Origin: Otis tarda | Lineage: Eukaryota; Chordata; Aves; Otidiformes; Otididae | Direction: 5' to 3' | Length of the DNA stretch: 64,000 bases | NCBI GenBank assembly: GCA_026413225.1 | Contig: CM048553.1 | Location: 140,314,690-140,378,689 of the forward strand | Shown here: positions 15,101 through 30,100 of the stretch, one piece after another | How the letters are laid out: every line of letters begins with the position of its first letter | Position numbering within the stretch: the first letter of the stretch is position 1 | The notes under the pieces: generated by a model | Databases searched by the model: none | Told to the model about the DNA's origin: nothing | The model's input: only the letters and a program-made list of their open reading frames with translations | Position numbers and translations under genes: made by a program

Positions 15101-18100
15101 TTAACCAAAATAATTTTGAGCAGAATAGACACTATGTCTTTTGGTGAAATATTTAGGTGAAAGGATTGTGCTGTCCAGCTTTTCCTGCTTTGACTTTCTG
15201 GAAGAAGCTGCCACTGGTCTTTGGCAACCACTGCCACTATAAGAGAACGATCAGTTAGTAAGTACAGAACTGGCCTGCCGTTGCCCACAATGGCAGATTT
15301 CCTGCTGCAAAGTTCCCAGATAGCTGTCCTTTGCTGGTTTGTGTCAGATACAAGTCCAATCTGCACAGAGGAAAAGGCAGCCCGCACCACATACAAAGCA
15401 AGAAGCAAACCCCTCAGCCCTTCAAAGAACATTTGGCAGCTGAGTCTTTGCAACACCTGTTCCAGCCAAACTTACCAAAACTGGTTATTGGTGCAGAGAG
15501 CTTGTGATTTAGTAGATAACAGCAAGTTTTGTAAGCTGTTAATTATAGAGTGCACGAACTGAGTGGCTCTTAAATGGCTCGTGAGATTAACTCCGTATTT
15601 TGCTTATTTTTGCTTATGCAGCCCACCAATTTTCCCTACAAGGAAGAGATCATGTCTGTGAACCCTACGTGTCTGGTTGTGATTATCCTCCTTTTCATAA
15701 GCATCATTTTGGCTTTTAAGGTAAGTGCATTACTGTGTATAGAGTCTACTTCTGGTTATGGGTGGAACATCCCTTGCTAGAAGGCCTGGCTTTAGAAGAG
15801 ATGTAGGAAACTACAGACCAGGCAGCCTGACCACTATATAAAGCAAAGTGATAGACATTATGGAAAAAAAACCCAGAAAATCTCATAGACAAACACATGA
15901 ACCTACAGGCCACAATGGGGACGCATGATGCTTGTAAGAGGAGCTCATGACACATAAATCCTTTGAAGGAGCAGGTCATACAGTGAACAAGAGAGAGACT
16001 GTTGGTATAGACTTCTTGATTTTTCAAAATATGTTTGGCAGAGCTTCTCAGGAAAGGCTTTAAAAAACACCCTGAACTGTGTAGGGACAAGAGAAGACTT
16101 GCAGTCTGCTAGGAAATGGAGAATAAGGATAAATTATCAGTCAGTGAGACCCATACTGTTCAGAACATTCAAAAAAGATCTGGGAAAGGGAATGACATCT
16201 CACAACAACATTTTTTTTGCAATGTAATTCAAAATAGAGAAAACAATCATCCAAGAAAGCTTTGCAGAAGGATCTCATGGCACTAAGTGACTAAGCAATG
16301 AAATGGCAGAGAAGCTCAGCGATGATAAATTCTAAGTGGTGCGCAGAGAGGAAATACAATCCTGTTTCACAGACACAGCCATAGGCTCTGAGCTAAGTGT
16401 GACCACCTGAAAAAGGGATCTTGTAGTTGTGCAAAAATATTAGCTTACTGCTCAGTTCTGATCAAACAAGTAAATCAAATGCTAAGAATATTAAAAAAAG
16501 AATAGAAAAAACAGAAATCTACATTTCTTTGCCAGTTTTGATGCCTACCACCTCTGGAAGCATGCATTCACTTCTGGTGCCATCTCAAAAAGGATGTTGT
16601 AGAGCAGGCAAACAGATGCAAACAATCCCTCCTGGGAGGGACAACATAAAGGATGGTTACACCAGGCATGAAAAGGGCACAGGGAGCCGTGAGAGGGCTG
16701 GAGGTGGCAGGTACCAGCTGAAGGGGAGATGTGGCATCGCCCAGCGCAGCCAGAAGGGGCTCATATGAAACGCTCGCACCCAGGTTCGTGGTCCTGCGAG
16801 GTTGACCCTCACCTGCTATGCAGGGTAGAAATCCAAAAGGAGCTCAGAATAAGATCAGACAAACCAATGTGTGAAAAAATAACCACCTGTGGCTCAACTC
16901 ATCCTCTGAGCCTTGGACCTCTTGGAAAGTGTGCTGGCCTGTTTACCCTCTTCTTGTACCCTTCTGAAAGTTTCTCACAGCACAGTGCTGCTGTTCTTGT
17001 ATTTCTCATGTTGGGTTTTTTTTCAGAATAGTTCTTGCTCTTTCTCTGCAGAGCAATTAACACGTTAGGTTAGAGAAGTCCCACAAAGCCACAGTGACAC
17101 AGGGGTGTTACTTCCAGGCAACACATTTGACAACATGAAGAGGGAAAGTTATTGTGAAAAAAAGAGGTTGACTAGATTATTGAAGCTACTTCAAAACTGA
17201 GGAAAAAAAATTAGATAGGGTATTTTAAGGCACTGTTGGAAATTATATTAGCTTTTCTTCTGCAATTTAGAAATACAATTTAGCCTTCTGTCTTTATATG
17301 TTCACAGCCACACCATTGATTTGTTTGCACCTTTAAGAAACATGTATGAATGTAATAAATACGTACATCTGACAGGTGCCACAAGGGATGTGCTCTTTAA
17401 ATTTCTCAGATGCAAGCATTAGCTCATTTTTATCCCAGGTGAGTCTGGTATTTCATTAACTAAGTATGGCAAAGAAATCTCAAGCTTATAAAAGAAATGC
17501 AACTAAAATTGGAATAGCAAAAATACTTACTGTAGAAAAAAGAAACCTAAGAACTTAATGGTGCAAAAGACTCATTTTGTTTTAAAGTGAGTGACACATG
17601 TTTTTTTCAAGAGTATTTGTGGCTCATATAATGCTCATTCTAGCAACATATTATCATGCAAATGAGTCACAAAAAATATGACTCACACAGAAACACATGC
17701 TAAATTCCAGTTAGCATTTTCACTTGAAGTGCTTGTGTTTCCAGAAGAGCCACTATGCAGATGTATGGAATCTGCTCCATGAAAAGAAAGCTGGACACTA
17801 TCAGATGTATCACACTTTATCACTGATAGACTTAACAGATGGCGCCACTTTTATATACTGAAACTGAAAAGGTGCTACGCATAAAAATATGCTTGAGCTC
17901 CCTCTCCCTCTGGAGTTTGACTAGAAATAGGGAGAGAAACCAAAACATTGTAACCTAGGAAAAGGCACAGTAGGAAAAGCTGCATTCAGCTGGTGGGAAG
18001 TATGAAACAGAATCACACCATTCCTCAGAAACATTTGGCATCATGACACTTTTGGTTTGGGTGAAGCTACATGCAAAGGAACACAGTATTGAGCAGAAAT

Positions 18101-21100
18101 CAAGATATAGCAGTATCAGAGGGTGGGTTTGTGCTTTGCAGTCATAGGATTGCGAAAAGCAAAGGGGGACAAGAGAGGGTGGTAAGAAAGTGAGTCAGCT
18201 AACCACACACAAGCACTTGTCTTTTTAGTCCTTAGGATTTACTTGGATCTGAAGCAGCTAATGGATTTTTCAGGTGGCTTCACACAGAATCTTTTTCACA
18301 GTAGGGCAAAATGCGTTATACCACTTACTGTGTTTGTCTAGAAACTGAACCAGAGTTATGTACCATGAAATGTAGGTGCTTCCTATCTGGCTGAGAAGGA
18401 CATTCAGCAGCATAAAGGTATTTATATACATGTATGCAGGACTTCAAATGGCACAGAGCCAACACAGTGGCTTTTGAATCATGCCCATCTCCGCAGCTGG
18501 TTTGGGGAATGGGGCCTCTATTTCCTCTGGCTGGCCCCAGCAGCTGGAACAGAACAATTGAGGCTTCCACATCCGCCTCCCCACCATGGGCGAAGCGACC
18601 CAGGCCCAAATGAGCTGGGCTCTGGTGAGCACAAATACAACCAGAATAAACCCTTCCCCCAGGCTGCCCTGAGCACTCTGCAGCTGCAGAGTATGGCCTC
18701 CTCTTCTTTTTTGACATTTCTTTTTCTGGAAAGGAGTAGGGAGAGGTAGCTGCCAGTCAGGTGCTGAAAGGTATTGCAGTTCAGTGAGTAGGCTGGTCTT
18801 CAGCAAACTGAATATTGACCCTGGTCTCTCTCTGTAATATGCCCATAACCTGCATGTACAGGGTGTTGAGCCTGGGGATGAGACCACTCTGAATGTCCTG
18901 TTGGCCTCAACAGTTGGGAAAGGGTAATGCAGAATGAAGTTTTACAACCCTGAGAGAAGTTTTATCACTCTGAGAGATTTTGTGTCTCTGCCCAGGGGGA
19001 TGCAGGGCCGACCCTGACCTGCATCACATTACTCCGGCATCTGTTACCGTCTCTCAGGGGCGATGGAGCAGCAGTCAGGACCATGAATGCATCCCCAGCA
19101 GCCCAGATCTGACACCCACTCCCAGGAGCAGCCAGCACAGAGCCACGAGGTTGCCACCTGCTCCATGAAAGCCTGGGACGGGTCCCAGCACTAGGCTTGC
19201 TGATGGCAGAGTACTTACAGGAGAAGCACCTCCTATACAGATGATGTCTTGGCCTGTATAAGGTGCCATTTGAAGTGTTGCAGGCCAGTGGTTTGGTTTG
19301 ACATCATTAATTCTTTTCAATAAACAGGATTTCTTTGGAGTTATAAAGAGTGGTTCTTGTACAGCCTTTTTATACTCACAAGATACACATTCTAGTGTGC
19401 TGAGAAGATGGATTTAATTGCCGATTTCATCAGCACAGCAACCCATTGTTTCTCCTTCTTGCAGCACTGACATGTGAAATGTACGTGGCCAGCTGGTCTG
19501 CCATTAGCATCCCTCTGAAATCTTCATATAAATTTCAGTTTGTGTAGAAATCTCTATCTCATTTTCACCAGTTACTGAAGACCAGCCCAGCTCTGTAAAT
19601 AGAAAATTCAAAACAGCTGGAGAACAAAACAGGACTCAATGCGGACGGCTCCTAATGCGAGGGAGCTGTGTCGGGTCTGTTGCGTTCACCCTGCGCTCGC
19701 TGCCAGCGAGGGAGGTGCCCAGAGGGCTGCTGTGACCCAGATCGGCACAGACTTTTCCTTGCTGCATTACAAGAAATGGCAGGATATAGAAATCTCTTAA
19801 TTTCCACAAACATGCCGTTCAGTCAGCTGGTCGGGCACGTGTCTGATGAGCAGAAGACGTGCAGTACATTACTGTTGTTATGCAGCTTAGCAAGTGCATA
19901 TGCAGTAACAGCGGCAAGAGGCAGGGTTATAAAGTTTTGTGGGTTTCAGTTCCTCAGGGGCTCAAGTCATTTCCCAACATTGAAAGCTGGTTGAAGTAGG
20001 CACTGTGCCTGTTTCCACCCACAGCTCTTCTTGTGCACCCATCCTTTCACGTGGCTACTGGGGCTGCTCCCCCCAAAATGTGTCTGTCAGCAGCCTGGGC
20101 TGTGGTATGTGGGAATACCACTAAGGGTGGATTAGGCTGAAGTGACTTACTGCCTTTTATGTAGGGCCTGTTCCAAATGTGAACATTTGTCTCCTGAGAG
20201 AAAAAATCAATATATTTATATACTGTGTGTCCAGCCACACATTTTAAAGCGGTATTTGGAACTTCAGCCAAGTTTTTCAGGAAAAAAAAAAAAGGGAATT
20301 GAATCAGCAATCCCATTTAATGGTGCAACAGCATCAGTAGAAAACAGTGATTAGGAAGAAGTTTAAAGAAGCCGTTGCAGGCTGATGAAAATGAGTTTCC
20401 ATGACTCACAATCCACAGGCCAGCAGCACACGTCGAAAGTGCTTGGACGAGGACACGCTCCAAGCCGGTGCCACTCCCAGCTGTATGTGGGTCAGTGTCT
20501 CGGGGCCAATTACTTGGTGCGTGCTGCCTGATGACCTCTTTAATTCAAGGGCTGGACCGGACCTCACCCACTGAGAAACAGCCTGTGTGTGCAGGACCAG
20601 GGCTGATCAGAGCTAGGGGTCAGAGCTGGAAGAGCTATAGGGGTTTGTTGTGGGGTTAAATACATTTTATTCACCACATGTAACGGAATGGGAGCAGTCA
20701 ACAATAAATCTGCCAGTGGCTTCTCCCACATAAGACTGTATTGTCTGAAATGGGGCTTCCCTCTGTTTGGATTTTAACAGGAGTAAAGAAATTGGTCTGC
20801 AAATAGGTAAGCTTAAGGTAAAGGATTTCCTGTAAAGACAGGCTGTGTCCCCACAGAAGTGTCCTGTATTCAGTTTCTGTTCTGTCCTAGCTCTTATGCC
20901 TTTCTCAGCACATAGTATCTGAGCATTGAAAGCTACTGAACTACTTATTGCTGTTTATAATTAGCAATAGTGGCATTGTTATTTACTTCTGGAAAAGATG
21001 CAGTTCTCCACATATATGCCTTTACACCACTTGTTTCAATAGCCTGGGGCAGGTTTGCATAGTCCACAGCTTGGGCTGTAGAGCCAGTCTTACCTTCCCT

Positions 21101-24100
21101 CAGGACTCAGCTCACTCCAGAAGGCTTTTGCTCTCCCCATTTGATGGCCGAAAATATTGTCAAAATCTGCGACACTTCCAAGTCATCCAGGGTCTGTAAG
21201 ATGCCGTAAAGAAGAGGAAGCAAACTTGCTGAATTTCAGCCAGTTCGGCCCTGGTGGAAAAAACTCTTCCTGATCTGCGAGCAAGCCATCAGCCAGTCAT
21301 GTGGCATCCCAAAAAACCACAGCTCGTGTGAGGCTCTGGAGAGGGAGGAAGCACAGGGCAGCTCGAAAGGATAAGAGGCTTTTGGAAGGTCATCAGTGCA
21401 AATGAGTCACAAAAATATGACTCACTCAGAGTGAGACACACATGCAAATCCAGTCAGCACTGGCAGTTTAATTTGCACGTGCTAAGTTTGTGAAAGAATT
21501 GATATGCAGAACCTACTAAGTAAAAACGTAAGTTAGGCACTATCAAAACACATTGTTCTCCTCATCACTGTCATGTGTGTGACTATGTGGGAAGCAGAAA
21601 GCTCCAGAGGGAAGTGCTTACTCCCACCAGCCTTGTCCCTGGCATGCTGAGGATCTGACTCCTGCTCCTCCACGTGTGTTACTGCCTCCTGTCTTCCTTC
21701 CAGTCATGTTGTTCATCTCTGCATGCCAAACTGAAATCTCTCCTGCTGGGGAAGGAGATGATAGATGTAAGCACTTTGCCCAATCAGTTCAAAGAAAAGT
21801 GGAGACAACTAGTTGTTTGCCAGGCAGCAGCCCTACCCAGATCCAGGAACAAAACCTGTGAAGTTTATGAACCTGTGGTAGGATTTTTTGCTGCCATAAC
21901 AGGTTTTTTTTTTTCTTTACAATGAAAAAAAGAGAAGTATTTGTAATAACAATTAAAAGGTCAGAAAAGCCAGCATATGTGACCTGCTCTTTTAAGTAAA
22001 ATGGGCATTATATACACAAAATTATGTTCCTTTACCTATGTTCAGGCCCAAAGGAACTTTATTTTCAAAACAATTAGTCTACCTTAAGTATGCTGTAATA
22101 TTAAATATCTCGCATAGTAAACTTCAGTCAGATAGGCCTAGATTGCAGTATCTCTGCCTAGATAGCATGGCTTATAGTACAACACAAGTACCCATAGTCG
22201 CAGAACCATATAATCACAGAATAGTTTGTGTTGGAAGGGACCTTTAAAGCTCATCTAGTCCAGACTCCCTGCCATGGGCAGGGACATCTTTCACTAGAAC
22301 AGGTCGCTCAAAGCCCCATCCAACCTGACCTTGAACACTTCCAGGGATGGGGCATCCACAGCTTGTCTGGGCAACATATTCCTCTGTCTCACCACCATCA
22401 CTGTAAAAAGTTTCTTCCTTATGTCTGATCTAAATCTGTCCTCTTTCAGTTTAAAACTGTTGCCCCTTGTCCTGTCACTACAGGCCTTGGTGGAAAGTCC
22501 CTCTCCATCTTTCTTATGTTGAAAGGCCACAGTAAGGTCTCTCTGGAGCCTTCTCTTCTCAGGAGTAAACAACCCCAACTCTATCAGTATGAGGATGCTC
22601 ACAGAGTCCTGTGCATACTTAAAGTCACTGCAACCAGCAAAATGACTATCCCATGATTGTATCAGGCTCATATTCTTATTTATATAAGAATAGAAATGCT
22701 CTAACAGAAAAATGTATATGGTTTAATTTCTGCACAGAATAATAAATCCCTTTTTTTTTTTTGCAGGGTTACTTGATAAGCTGCGTGTGGAACTGTTACC
22801 GATACATTAATGGCAGAAACAATTCGGATGTGTTGGTATACATTACCACCAATGACACTGCGGTAAGGATGTTAGATCGCAAACATTTGACCAATATTGT
22901 GCATTTAATACCTTTATTTTATATTGTTTTCTGACTCCTCAGTTAACTGTCTTAATTCCTTTGAGAGTCTCATCTGTTGGTTATGTTTAGACTTGAGATT
23001 CAACAGACTGGTGTGCTATGGTTACAAATCACATCTACTGCTAAAATACTGGTTTTATTTCATGCAGATAATCTGTTAAAGAATCTATGTTAAGCATAAA
23101 CTACAGCTTAGCTCCTGGCCCCAGGAATTACTCCCAATTCTGAGCTCTCCAGCTGTGTGATGATCTTCAGAGTGCGGGGACTGATTAGGATCCAGGGATG
23201 TAATGGTCTACACCTGCTGTGAAATGTGGATTTAGCTATAGAAACTATGATTTAGGACACCGTGTAGTGCTTTACACACTCACAGAGAGGAGCTAAAAGG
23301 CAACAAAAGTTCAGTGATTCATCTCCCAGCACATGATGGGTTTTGTATAGTAAGGAGATAGAATGAAACGAAGATCAACATTAAAGAAATGAATAAACAG
23401 ATTTTAACCTCAAAGAATGGAAGGTGTCAGTTCACTTTGTAGTAGTTTAGAGCTGACATGCATATGTGCAGGGCATGCTAAGCAATGTCTTGTCTTGTTG
23501 CAGAAGGCACAAGAAGAAAGAGACCCTGGAAATAGCTAGTTCTGTTTGTAGTGGTATCTCCGTGGAGCTGCACAGTTCCACCCAAACTACACACCGAGGG
23601 CACTGTGCCAAATCAGTCCCTGGGGTGACTCCACTGGCTTATCTAATGAGGGTCTTTACATCATTTACATAATAGAATGAGAGCAGCATGAACTTTGTTT
23701 GTCCTTTGGATCACCTGCTTAGAATTTCAGGATTGCCCTCCTCAGGTTTTCCTAACCATGGGTGGTCTCCACACGCTGAGGTATTAGACCATCAACTTTA
23801 AACCACTGGAATGAGTGATTCCCGTGCAGCCACAAGGGCTTAGAAAATTATTACTGCTTTCACATGAAAGTTGTAACTCTTGCATAGTTATTTGTCTTCA
23901 ATACTCAGAGCTTTAAGAAAAGCATAAGAGGTTTTACGGACTATGATCAGAACTGGCAACCAGGATATTTAAGTATAAAAATATGGGTTTATTGAAAGCC
24001 AAGAAGCATTACGACTTTCTTTACTAGAATCTACTTTGAGTACAAGCAGAAGTTTTATGTGAAATAATTTTGATAACTCTTTTTTTTCAGCCTGTGGGTA

Positions 24101-27100
24101 GTTGTAACTCAGCTTCAAACATTGCTAACTACAACCCACAGAACTGGCAGGCTTAGTGGTGGGAGAGTGTCAGCTCAGTTATCTAGGAAAATAAACTTAC
24201 CAAGGCTTTTTAAAAGCACCATTAAAACCAGCTGCTCTACTGCTGCCTTCACGGAGCAAAAGACACTGGTTTTCCAAGATGCCTGGTTACCAAAACTCCT
24301 CTTGGTACTTTTGTGTTTAGTAATTACCAAAGTGCTCTGATCTGCCTCCTTATCTTTAAAGCACTTTTAAGTGTTTCTGTGAGAAAAGTAAGTCCTTTTA
24401 TCCCATTTACAGATGACATATTCTTGCACCAAGAGTTTAATTTAACTTTGCTTATCTTGATCTTAAGACAGCTACGGCAGAGGCAAGTTTTGAGACAGGC
24501 TGTGCATTCCTAGCTAGCGCCCTGACCATTGGACTCTTCTTCTTTATATTTCTTCAATATTTACATCTCCTTAATTTGAATACGGTCAGAATCTCTTGCT
24601 TTCAGGTATGATGAATTTGTTGTTCATTCGTTCTAAGTTCAGTGAGATGACGTTAGATCAGGTCCTATAGAAAAAGCTGTTTGGAATTCATCAGCTAACC
24701 AGAAGAATTCACCCCAAAATTCCTGTTCAGGAGTAAAGAAAGGCTCAGGAGCAATGCTACTGGGAAAGAGTTTCTCAGGCCCAGCCAGAGAGGCAGGAGC
24801 AGAGAGAGTCACTAACAGCCTGGATTTTGAATTATTTATTTGAGGTGGAGGCAAGCTTCATTCAAACCCATGTTTAGCTCCTTCTATCCAATCAGGGTGA
24901 GTTCCTTCATCCCTAGGTGACACAATCAGTCTCCGATTTCTTGCACATCCTTCCCTGACAAGCTCCATGGACATCCACCAGTGCAGTGCGCTCAGAGATA
25001 TGATGGAGGAGCTGATGTGCTCCTGACCAGCCCCTTTCCTTGCTGAGCTTCAGCACGGAACAACAGAGTTTGTGGGGTTGAATCTTCATCATTCTCCACT
25101 GTGAATCAGAAGATTGTTCTTCCCTCCCTTCACTCCCTCAAATCACAGACTCAAAAAGATTTTTTTTTTCTATGTCTATATTGAGAGACATTAGTAAAAA
25201 CCCCTGTCCACATGACTGGAAAAAAATAAATTCAATACAATTGGATAAAAATTGTTTCAAGATGAAGTGTGGAAGAATAGGGCTTTGAAGTTTGAGTGCT
25301 AAGGACCTTTGAGAGTTCAGGACTCTTGAAGAAACCTCCTGAAATTTTGAAATGGTGTGATAGGTCACTGCTGTCTGTTGAACTCTATAAGATCCCCCCA
25401 ATACTTGAGTGTACTTTTGCATTAAAATGATATTTTTTAATTCTTATTGATGCTGGGAAACTCATTTCGGCAGGGCTTCTTCACCTCAACATGCCTTTAA
25501 ATTATAAACTACAAGTTTCTTTAAAAATATGGGTCAATCTCTGCCCTCTGCTTTGAAAGAGATGTGTCATTTTTAGAACTAAACCTGCTACCTGAATTCC
25601 AACAGAGCTGCAGGTCGTATCTGCAGGGCATGTTCTCATCTTCAGGGATGTTTTTTTTATCTATACTTAGCAGCAGCATTAGCTGAAATAATACCAATCT
25701 GTACAAATGGAAGTGAAAAACTAAGCTTAAATATGGGACTGGGCATAATAGCTACAATTTAGAGTGAGAAGTTTTTAAGTGAGGAGTTTAAATAAACTCC
25801 AACACTTCCAAAATCCAGAGAAATCCAGATCCAGAAATCCCCGCTGCTACCTGCTAATATCCCTTGTACTGCATAGTAATTAATGTATTTCATCTACACT
25901 CTATACACAGGATTTTTTTTAAAGTTAATAAGTTTGCAAGTGCTAGACACTGTATTATGAAAAACATTTAGTATGGAGTTTAGATGTGGGCTAGAGTGTG
26001 GGTTACTTTACTGCCAAACTTAAACGATCCAGTTGATGAATTGGGACGATTAGAAATTCAAAATCTTTCTGCAGTTACATAAATATTTTCAATGAAGCTA
26101 AGAAATGTATTGCTACAAACATCTTATTACTGTGTCTAACAGTCTTTTGGGAGAGCTGTCTTTGAAAAATATCTTAAAAATGAAATGTATACCTTATTTC
26201 TATTATAATTTGCCCTCAGGGGAAAAAAGTAATCTCTGCCTTCAACAGCAAATCATCAACAAATTAATCCTTGAATTGAAAATTCTACATACCCGTAAGA
26301 TTTGTACTGAAAATGGAAAAGGAATAGGTAAACCCCTGTCCTCTAATAGCTCTCATTACAGACAATTAAATAGCCATAAGCAATTGCATTCTTGTTATGA
26401 TTACTTGATGATTGTTGTGTGCCATTTTTTGAAGGGAGACCTATGTCTGTTGTAAGAGAAGACATGTCAACTAAACTAGTTATTTTTATCTCTCGTCTGT
26501 TAACATCTTGGCAATATCAAATTATTGGATCTTTCATTGCCAAATAAAAACAAATTTACTTATACCTTCATAAAGATCATTATTTCCCCTCTTCTAACTT
26601 TTGAACTAGGAGTTGCCTGTTTTACCTGCTCAGAACCCTTGAAAAATATATCTAGGAGTTTCAATGTAAATGGAAATACGACATTAATGACTGAGCTTTT
26701 CTCAAGAAGAACTATCAAATCCTTACTAGCTGGGATACTGTGGCACGAGAGATAGGAAGGGTCCACAGTTACTTGCTGGCTGCAGCAGCTGTGCACCCTT
26801 CTGAGTTGTTTAAATTACAGGTCTCTTTTTTAGGAAAGAAGGAAACTTCGTTAATATAGAGCACTAGGATTTGGTTGAAAAGAGTACAAAGCTGCAATTG
26901 TGTATAATCGGTTCTCCAATCCAGAAAGTTGTTCTGAAAATAATAACCAGATTATCTTCTGGTTTACTACATTTCTTACTTTACCACTGGCAAGGTGTGC
27001 AAGCACACTTACACATCACATGCAGATTTGATTAGGAGAAGGGATAACTCCTTAAGCACAGCAGTGCAGGCCTACCTACTTGTTCCTGGCTTTCTGCATT

Positions 27101-30100
27101 CAGGAAGTCCTTGGTGGGTCTCACAATTAGTTTCCTCCATTTCTATCTGAAGTAAGTCCCTCATGACTCTGTAAATTCCTGTTGAGAGTGTAGAGGTGTC
27201 AACAGCAGTGCAGTATTCATCTCTCTTCTCAGTTGATTGCATGGTGAAAATCTACTGATACGTCCTTCCAGAAGATGAGCTTTTGTGTTTTCTGTCCTCA
27301 TACGGGACTGCTCTGCCAACGCTGGTCACTGGCACTCTCCTGCATCTGTCATACCTTCTCTCGCACTCCTTGTGAGATCCTCGCTACAGACCTCTCTGTT
27401 ACCAGCCACCAATTCAGTAATACTTTAAAAAATATTCAGCTATCTCTCTGCCTTCCTACTAACTGTCTAATTTTCATACCACTAAAAGCCACGAGAACAA
27501 CTTAAGTGTGGACTGATCTGGGGGGGGAAATTCCCAGCACAGAAATTTCCAGTTAGCTCCCCTCAATCAAACTGGTTCTTATAAATAGTGCTCACAGATC
27601 TGAACTATAACTAACCTGATAGCTACAGTTATCGGCTACCAGATAATTTGATTTTTGTCACTCAGTGTAAGTGGTTTAAGCCATCCTTTTTGCAAGTGGC
27701 CCATCTGGAACAAACAGAAGAAGTCCTCCTTCTGTGTCCCTTGATCAAAGTTTGACACCACATGAATGTACCTGGCTTGGCTCCATGAACAGACAGCATT
27801 ATGGGGTGAGGGGACCAGTTGGTGCAGGGCAGGGGAATGCCCTGGACCTCAGCTGGTGAGAAGACATGACCCTTTTATGCTCTAGGGGCTCGTAATGCCA
27901 GGACCTGGGCATCCAGCTGTGTACCTTAGTCACAGCAGAGTCACTTGGGGATATGGTATCATTTGCCTCCTCTAAGTGTTTGTCAGATACTTTTCTCCTC
28001 TCAGTTTCTTGAGGTAGTTGTAGATTTTGGCATGGCAGTAAGGTGGCTCCCCAGCAGTGAACCATAGTAACCTGAAGATTACTTTTTCCACTTTCCCAAT
28101 CTGAAATTGCTTTTTCCTGCCAACTGCTTCAGATGGACCATGGATGAAGATTAATCTTCTACATTAATTTAAACTGTGACAGTAGTATCATGTAAATGTT
28201 CATCCAATTTGGAAAAGTTGCCAGTGTACAAGTGCAGAAGATAACCCAAAGTTAGACATTGTGTTCTCTGGAGCAGGAACAGCTCCTTTGTGCTCTTTGA
28301 CATCCAAGGGATTTAATTTTTTTTATTTTTAACTCTCACTGAAGCCAATCAATGGAAGTTTCATCTCCGGTCATGCTGCCAGTGGGGATAAAATGTAAAG
28401 CCGTAAATCTCTCTTCAAAATGGGATTTACATCCTTACGTACTTTACAGAATTGCTCCAATGGATCTTATCTGATGTACATTTATCCACAATGGTTAATA
28501 AGTTATTTGGTTTTTCAGCACAGATACATTCCTTCTGTGGACATGACATCAACTAAGTAGCCTGTAATTAATCTGCCAACACTTTTATTTTGTTTGCTCT
28601 CCGTTTCTCAAAGCAACAGGGGCCTGTTTGAGAAGTGCAGAGTTAGGTCTTTCATTCCTGCTGGTTGATTCCTCTGAGCAGAGGAAGAATATTCTTTGGT
28701 AAGGTTGGAAGAGCCATTCTCTCTTGTTATTGTGTTGTTCTACATGTGTGGAAGGTAATTAGTTTGGCTATGGATGGAAAGAAGGACCCTTAGACTCACG
28801 TCAATTAAACAGACTGAAGCTCAAAATGGAGCCCAGAGGCAGACAAACCATGCACATGAGCTCTTGTTTCTGATAGGTGCTTCGGAACCTGAGATTTCCA
28901 ACTACTGAGCCAGTTTGGGGATGTTATGTGTCAGAATAGAAGATAACTTGGAGAAAAATCCTGCTTTAAACATATTTTCCATCCTGCTTTAAACATATTT
29001 TCCATAGTGTGGCATAAAAATCCTACAAACTTGACAATGTTCACCAGGTAGCCAGTCTTGTGTAGCAGTTTGTATGCATAACATTATTACTGGGCCACTG
29101 GATCAGAGGCATCTTTTTCCAGTGAGTAGTAACCATGAACGTACTTTAAAGTGAGCGAACACCACAAATAAATACCCCTGGCATGACTCACTCACTGAGC
29201 CCTTCTCAGGGCCTCCAACTGAGTCCAGGCAGAGGAGCTCTGACCTTCGCTGGTGGAAACTGTTTGATAAAACCTGCAAGAAGGAAAGTAGGTAAAATAG
29301 GAGGCAGAGAAGAGGAAGAATAAGCAAGGGCAAGAGAAAAAAAAAGAAAAAAATAAAGATATAAGCAGAACTACTCAGAGCTTGAAGTAAAGGGAGTGAT
29401 TAGTAAGTAACCACATGCAGTAGTCTACATGAGACCTGGGAGTGTGGTTTAAATGCTGGATCTGTTTTTCTGCAGAATTACACTTAAAAATATTCACAGA
29501 GCAATAGTGTTAATTGGAGAATCTTCAAAGGGCTCAGGGTCTATGTGGATGCCAGCATTCACGTCTTGCTAGCATGCACGTACAACGTGCACTTCCTTCT
29601 CCTCTGTTTGATTTCAAGTTGCAGAAAAGTATCATGACAGACTGCATCTGCCAACAAACAGCTCTTCAGCTGCTCCAGCATTTCATATTCTACCTGCAGT
29701 GAAGTCCTATCCCTTGTCAGTTGTCCTTTAATCTTAGTTAAGAGATTGTTGTCTCTTCCTTTTTTTTTTTTATTTTCTTATCTTATCATCTTTCTTCCAC
29801 TGCTTCCTTGCTTAAGGAAGGATTTTATCTTAAAATCCATCATTCTCTGTGGCCTGAATTGCTTCGTGCTGCCTGTTTGCTCTGTTGCTTAGTGCTATTT
29901 GCTATTCATTCTTCTTGTTACAGGTCTCACCTACTACTAGGTAGCTGCTGTCAGAAGCCAGCTGTGCTATTTGGAACAGGCTATTAATGGTGTGAATTTG
30001 GGGCAAATACCCTCTTAAGTTTAAAAATAAGATGTCCAAAATATTTTCATTTGTCATTACAGTCATTAGAGGATAGATTTAGACTACATATAAGGCAGAA

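Larger units (their letters stand above)
6938..15621 (+). other. LAPTM4B: LAPTM4B intron (8.7 kb) with CR1 copies
   Basis: Phase 0 intron. It holds a CR1 3' end (7404-7860), an ancient CR1/L3-like LINE (8925-10310) and a short CR1 3' end (11573-11704). The rest, about 11.7-15.6 kb, shows only short ORFs that I cannot support as genes. An 11-bp duplication, GTTTTGAAGCT twice, sits near 10331-10352. Confidence 0.85.
15721..22766 (+). other. LAPTM4B: LAPTM4B intron (7.0 kb)
   Basis: Phase 0 intron containing an ancient LINE fossil (15790-16700), two related blocks with paired AP-1-type sites (about 17640-17850 and 21385-21570) and a minus-strand CR1 (22205-22590). ORFs of up to 147 codons on either strand around 18.4-18.9 kb show no family resemblance. 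The intron ends in a long T tract and TTGCAG. Confidence 0.85.

Noticed and set aside
18444..18887. 147-codon minus-strand ORF inside a LAPTM4B intron
   Set aside because: Low-complexity composition, no family resemblance, and overlapped by another ORF on the same strand.
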